Source: DTKY01 sp037440765 (GTDB lineage Bacteria > Acidobacteriota > Terriglobia > Bryobacterales > Bryobacteraceae). Taken from it: 31,552 nt of DNA. Positions within the stretch are counted from its first letter, which is position 1. Each line of letters opens with the position of its first letter. Of the stretch, positions 28,453 to 31,552 are shown one piece after another. The stretch is from assembly GCA_037440765.1 (NCBI GenBank), contig JBBITL010000050.1, positions 1 through 31,552 on the forward strand. Reading direction: 5' to 3'. Below the pieces are notes generated by a model. That model made no database searches. It saw only the letters and a list, made by a program, of their open reading frames with translations, and had not been told where the DNA came from. The position numbers and the translations under genes are program-made.

Positions 28453-29313
28453 ATGGCTTTTTGCACCAGTTGCGGCAACCAGTTGGATGAGAACGCAAGG
28501 TTCTGCCGCTCCTGCGGCCGGCCCGCCTCGGGCGGCGGAGCGGTCGCGGCGGCGGCCGTCGTCGAGCCGCTCGAGTACGCCATCCAGGGCGACAACCTGC
28601 AAGTGGCCCGCGTCAAGCTCAAGCCCGGACAGGAGATCTACTCCGAGGCGGGCAAGATGCTGTACAAGACCTCCAACGTGCAGTGGGAGAGCCGCATGAC
28701 CGGCGACGGGCTTGGCGCCAAGCTCCTGGGCGCCGTCAAGCGCAAGCTGATGGGCGAGTCGCTGTTCTGGACCTACTTCCGCGCGGACGGACCCGGAGAG
28801 GTCGGCTTCGCCGGCAGCTATCCGGGACGGATACGGCCTTTCGACCTGGCCGCCGGGCAAAGCGTCATCGTGCAGCGCGACAGCTTCCTGTGCGCGCAGC
28901 ATTCGGTCCAGGTGAACATCGAGTTCGTCAAGCGCATCGGCGCGGGCTTCTTCGCAGGCGAGGGCTTCATCCTCCAGCGCCTCACCGGCCCGGGCACCGC
29001 TCTGATCCACGGCGGCGGGGATTTCGTCGAGTTCGAGCTGAAGCCGGGCGAAACGCTACAGGTCGACACAGGTTGCGTGGTGGGATTCGACGCCTCCGTC
29101 ACCTACGACGTGCAGTTGGCCGGCGGCATCAAGACCATGATCTTCGGCGGCGAGGGGCTGTTCCTGGCCACCCTCACCGGACCGGGCCGGGTCATCGTTC
29201 AGAGCATGACCCTGGAGAAACTGCGGCGGGAGATGGCGCCGGGGCGTACCGGCGGCGACGAGCGCGGTCCGCTGGGAGCGATCTCCAATATTTTTGGCAG
29301 CGAAGATAAGTAG
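28453..29313 (+). CDS. AIM24/TIGR00266-family protein with N-terminal zinc ribbon
   Basis: The protein has 286 residues. A zinc-ribbon head (residues 1-25) has two CxxC pairs: FCTSCGNQLDENARFCRSCG. After an alanine linker, a double-stranded beta-helix domain (about 38-265) carries the family pattern. The segments are EYAIQGDNLQVARVKLKPGQ, IYSEAGKMLYKTSNVQWE, ALIHGGGDFVEFELKPGE and DTGCVVGFDASVTYDVQ. The domain is found in proteins of unclear role linked to membrane or mitochondrial integrity. No catalytic residues are known. GGAG lies about 12 bases before ATG 28453. The gene precedes a histidine kinase by 67 bases and could share its transcript. Confidence 0.88.
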   Translation: MAFCTSCGNQLDENARFCRSCGRPASGGGAVAAAAVVEPLEYAIQGDNLQVARVKLKPGQEIYSEAGKMLYKTSNVQWESRMTGDGLGAKLLGAVKRKLMGESLFWTYFRADGPGEVGFAGSYPGRIRPFDLAAGQSVIVQRDSFLCAQHSVQVNIEFVKRIGAGFFAGEGFILQRLTGPGTALIHGGGDFVEFELKPGETLQVDTGCVVGFDASVTYDVQLAGGIKTMIFGGEGLFLATLTGPGRVIVQSMTLEKLRREMAPGRTGGDERGPLGAISNIFGSEDK

Positions 29314-29380
29314 TCCGCTAAGGCGCCTGCCCTAAACCCGCGGGAAGAACCGGCCGATCAGGAGTCTGTAAACCGTCCCC

Positions 29381-30151
29381 ATGGGTAATGGTACACAGCC
29401 CCTGCTGGTTGAGCCACACGACGAACTTGCCAGCCTCAAGACGCAGTTTCTGGGCAGCCTGAATCACGAGTTGCGGACGCCGCTGACCGGGATACTGGGA
29501 ATGACCGATCTGCTGCTGGAGACGCGGCTGGACGCCGAGCAGCAGGACTACGCCGCCTCCATCAGGGCGTGCGCCGACCAACTGCTGGTGTTGTTCGACA
29601 AGACCCTGGAATTCTCCGACCTGGCATCGGGCCGGGCGGTTCTTGCAAGGCGGGAGTTCCGGCTGCCGGAGTCGGTGCGCGGCGCCGTCTACGAGCACCT
29701 GACCAGCGCCCGCGCCAAGGGGCTGCGCCTGGTTTGCCGCATGTGCTCCGGTTTGCCCGAGGTGGCCGTGGGGGACGCCGCCCGCCTCCAGCGGCTTCTT
29801 ACGCACCTGGTGGAGAACGCCGTCAAGTTCACCGAGTTCGGCAGGGTTGAGGTCATTGCCGCGGGGCGTATCGACGGCCGCCGGCTTGAGCTGCGCCTGG
29901 ATGTCAGCGACACTGGCATCGGCATCCCCCCTGAGAGACTGCCGCTGGTCTTTGAAGCCTTCCGTCAACTGGACAGCGGCCCTGCCCGCGCCTACAACGG
30001 CCTGGGCCTGGGGTTGTCGCTGGCGCAGAAGCTCGCCTCCCTGATGGGCGGCGCGCTGGCCGTGGACAGCGCGCCGGGCCGCGGCAGCGTCTTTTCGGCG
30101 ATCATCCCGTTGGAGCTTCCCTCCGGAGAGCGCTCCGCCGCCGGGGACTGA
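29381..30151 (+). CDS. Soluble histidine kinase without sensor domain
   Basis: The protein has 256 residues. The H-box FLGSLNHELRTPLTGI carries H29 almost at the N-terminus. The N-box is LLTHLVENAVKFTEFG, G1 is VSDTGIGIP, the F-box is FEAFRQLDSG and G2 is NGLGLGLSLAQKLA. These make a complete HisKA plus HATPase_c core. No transmembrane, PAS or receiver domain is present, so it should be cytoplasmic and take its signal through another protein. An in-frame stop (TAA at 29369-29371) 10 bases upstream excludes a longer N-terminus. No response regulator is adjacent. The ribosome-binding site is weak. Confidence 0.9.
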   Translation: MGNGTQPLLVEPHDELASLKTQFLGSLNHELRTPLTGILGMTDLLLETRLDAEQQDYAASIRACADQLLVLFDKTLEFSDLASGRAVLARREFRLPESVRGAVYEHLTSARAKGLRLVCRMCSGLPEVAVGDAARLQRLLTHLVENAVKFTEFGRVEVIAAGRIDGRRLELRLDVSDTGIGIPPERLPLVFEAFRQLDSGPARAYNGLGLGLSLAQKLASLMGGALAVDSAPGRGSVFSAIIPLELPSGERSAAGD

Positions 30152-30163
30152 TACCTTGTCCCT

Positions 30164-30841
30164 ATGCGGACGGATTTCGTCCTTTTCGGGGCGGAGCATC
30201 TGGCAATCCTTGCGGCGATTCCCTGCCTCGCCCTCCTGCTCGCGCGATTCGGGCGCCGGCGCGCGCGGGAAATCCGGCTGACGCTAGGAGTGTTCCTTCT
30301 GGTGAACGAACTGGCGTGGTACGGCTTCAGGCTCCGCACTGAAGGGGACCGCCTACCCGAGATCCTGCCGTTGCAGCTCTGCGACCTTGCGTTGTGGCTG
30401 ACGGTCGCGGCGCTGCTGACTCTGAAGCCGTGGGCTTATGAGGCGGCCTATTTCTTCGCCCTGGCGGGCAGCGGGATGGCGGTGCTGACGCCCGACCTGT
30501 GGGCGCCCTCGTGGTCTTACCCGACGTGGTATTTCTTTCTGGCCCACGGCGGGGTCATAGTGGCCGTGCTGTTCCTGACCTGGGGGCGTGTGCTGCGGCT
30601 GCGGCCCGGGTGTGTGTTGCGGGCTATGCTCATCGTGAACCTGTTCGCGATTGTTGTGGGCGCGGTCAACGCCGTGTTCCACACCAACTACATGTACCTG
30701 TGCCGCAAGCCGGAGGGCGCGTCGCTGCTGGACTACCTCGGTCCCTGGCCCTGGTATCTGGCGGCCGGGGAGCTGGTCGCTCTGGCCCTGTTCTGGCTCC
30801 TCTGGCTGCCGTTCCGGAAGGCCGGCGACCCGGGCCACTGA
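30164..30841 (+). CDS. TIGR02206/YwaF-like integral membrane protein
   Basis: The protein has 225 residues and about six to seven helices. Its family signature includes LFGAEHLAIL at the N-terminus, EILPLQLCDLALWLTVAALL, GMAVLTPDL and HGGVIVAVLFLTWG. NAVFHTNYMYLCRKPEGASL and LLDYLGPWPWYLAAGELVAL complete the YwaF/TIGR02206 pattern. The function of the family is unknown. It begins 12 bases after the histidine-kinase stop, so co-expression is likely and it might provide the kinase's missing membrane input, though that is speculation. Confidence 0.88.
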   Translation: MRTDFVLFGAEHLAILAAIPCLALLLARFGRRRAREIRLTLGVFLLVNELAWYGFRLRTEGDRLPEILPLQLCDLALWLTVAALLTLKPWAYEAAYFFALAGSGMAVLTPDLWAPSWSYPTWYFFLAHGGVIVAVLFLTWGRVLRLRPGCVLRAMLIVNLFAIVVGAVNAVFHTNYMYLCRKPEGASLLDYLGPWPWYLAAGELVALALFWLLWLPFRKAGDPGH

Positions 30842-30856
30842 ACCCCGAGCATCAGC

Positions 30857-30946
30857 GAGGGGACCCGCCGCCCGCTCACGCTCGCGGTTCGGTGCGGGAA
30901 CGGCAAGGCTCATGAAAGAGAGTGCTCGCCACGCTCGGGTCCTCTC
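30857..30946. repeat. Inverted-repeat scrap between YwaF-like gene and secA
   Basis: GAGGGGACCC (30857-30866) is inverted with one mismatch at 30937-30946 (GGGTCCTCTC). Between them lie CCGCTCACGCTCGCGGTTCGG (30869 onward) and a 17-nt word also found at 9610-9626. The stretch resembles the dispersed GC-rich repeats of Solibacter-like genomes. TACAAT at 30960-30965 could be a -10 for secA; no good -35 is visible. Confidence 0.35.
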
Positions 30947-30979
30947 TCCGGGCCTGAAGTACAATGAAATCACACTCCC

Positions 30980-31552
<573 letters not shown>

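Overview
The window is GC-rich bacterial chromosome, most likely from an acidobacterium of the Solibacter/Bryobacter type. That placement is an inference. It rests on an Acidobacteria-type VWFA protein (3791-4768), many signal-peptide enzymes, a periplasmic S9 peptidase and REP-like intergenic scraps. No rRNA or other phylogenetic marker is present except the start of secA and two tRNAs.

Layout. Positions 1-1824 hold a decayed IS91-type element in which a tyrosine recombinase runs by internal deletion into an HUH/Y2 transposase. It is followed by a tight cluster of palindromes (1853-1979). Next come a UGT-type glycosyltransferase (minus), a VWFA protein, a divergent Hfq/Sm-like protein, an inositol-monophosphatase-family enzyme and a large patatin-like lipase (all plus). 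A 52-residue membrane protein on the minus strand, an outer-membrane barrel protein and tRNA-Asp(GTC) follow. Then come a membrane-anchored metallophosphoesterase, an exported methyltransferase-like protein and an exported CE1-type esterase.

Positions 12852-14307 hold an HxlR regulator divergent from an NmrA-like oxidoreductase, with a clear inverted-repeat operator between them and a Tat signal-peptide remnant translationally coupled downstream. A LarA-type nickel-dependent racemase stands head-to-head with a DJ-1/PfpI protein. An exported NIPSNAP protein, an exported S9 peptidase, a GT4 glycosyltransferase and YggS follow on the minus strand.

Positions 20599-26147 are a complete seven-gene mrpABCDEFG cation/proton antiporter operon with stop/start overlaps at nearly every junction. 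Behind it lies a graveyard (26156-28386) containing a C-terminal gene stub and internally deleted copies of IS3-like, IS4-like and IS66 elements. An intact CAT-anticodon tRNA with its own promoter sits among them. The window closes with an AIM24-family zinc-ribbon protein, a sensorless histidine kinase, a YwaF/TIGR02206 membrane protein and the first 191 codons of secA.

No single locus is clearly a new defence or biosynthetic system. The most thought-provoking points are the shared pattern of internally deleted IS copies, the larA/DJ-1 head-to-head pair, the HxlR operator, the Hfq-like protein, the secreted methyltransferase fold and the ambiguous CAT tRNA.
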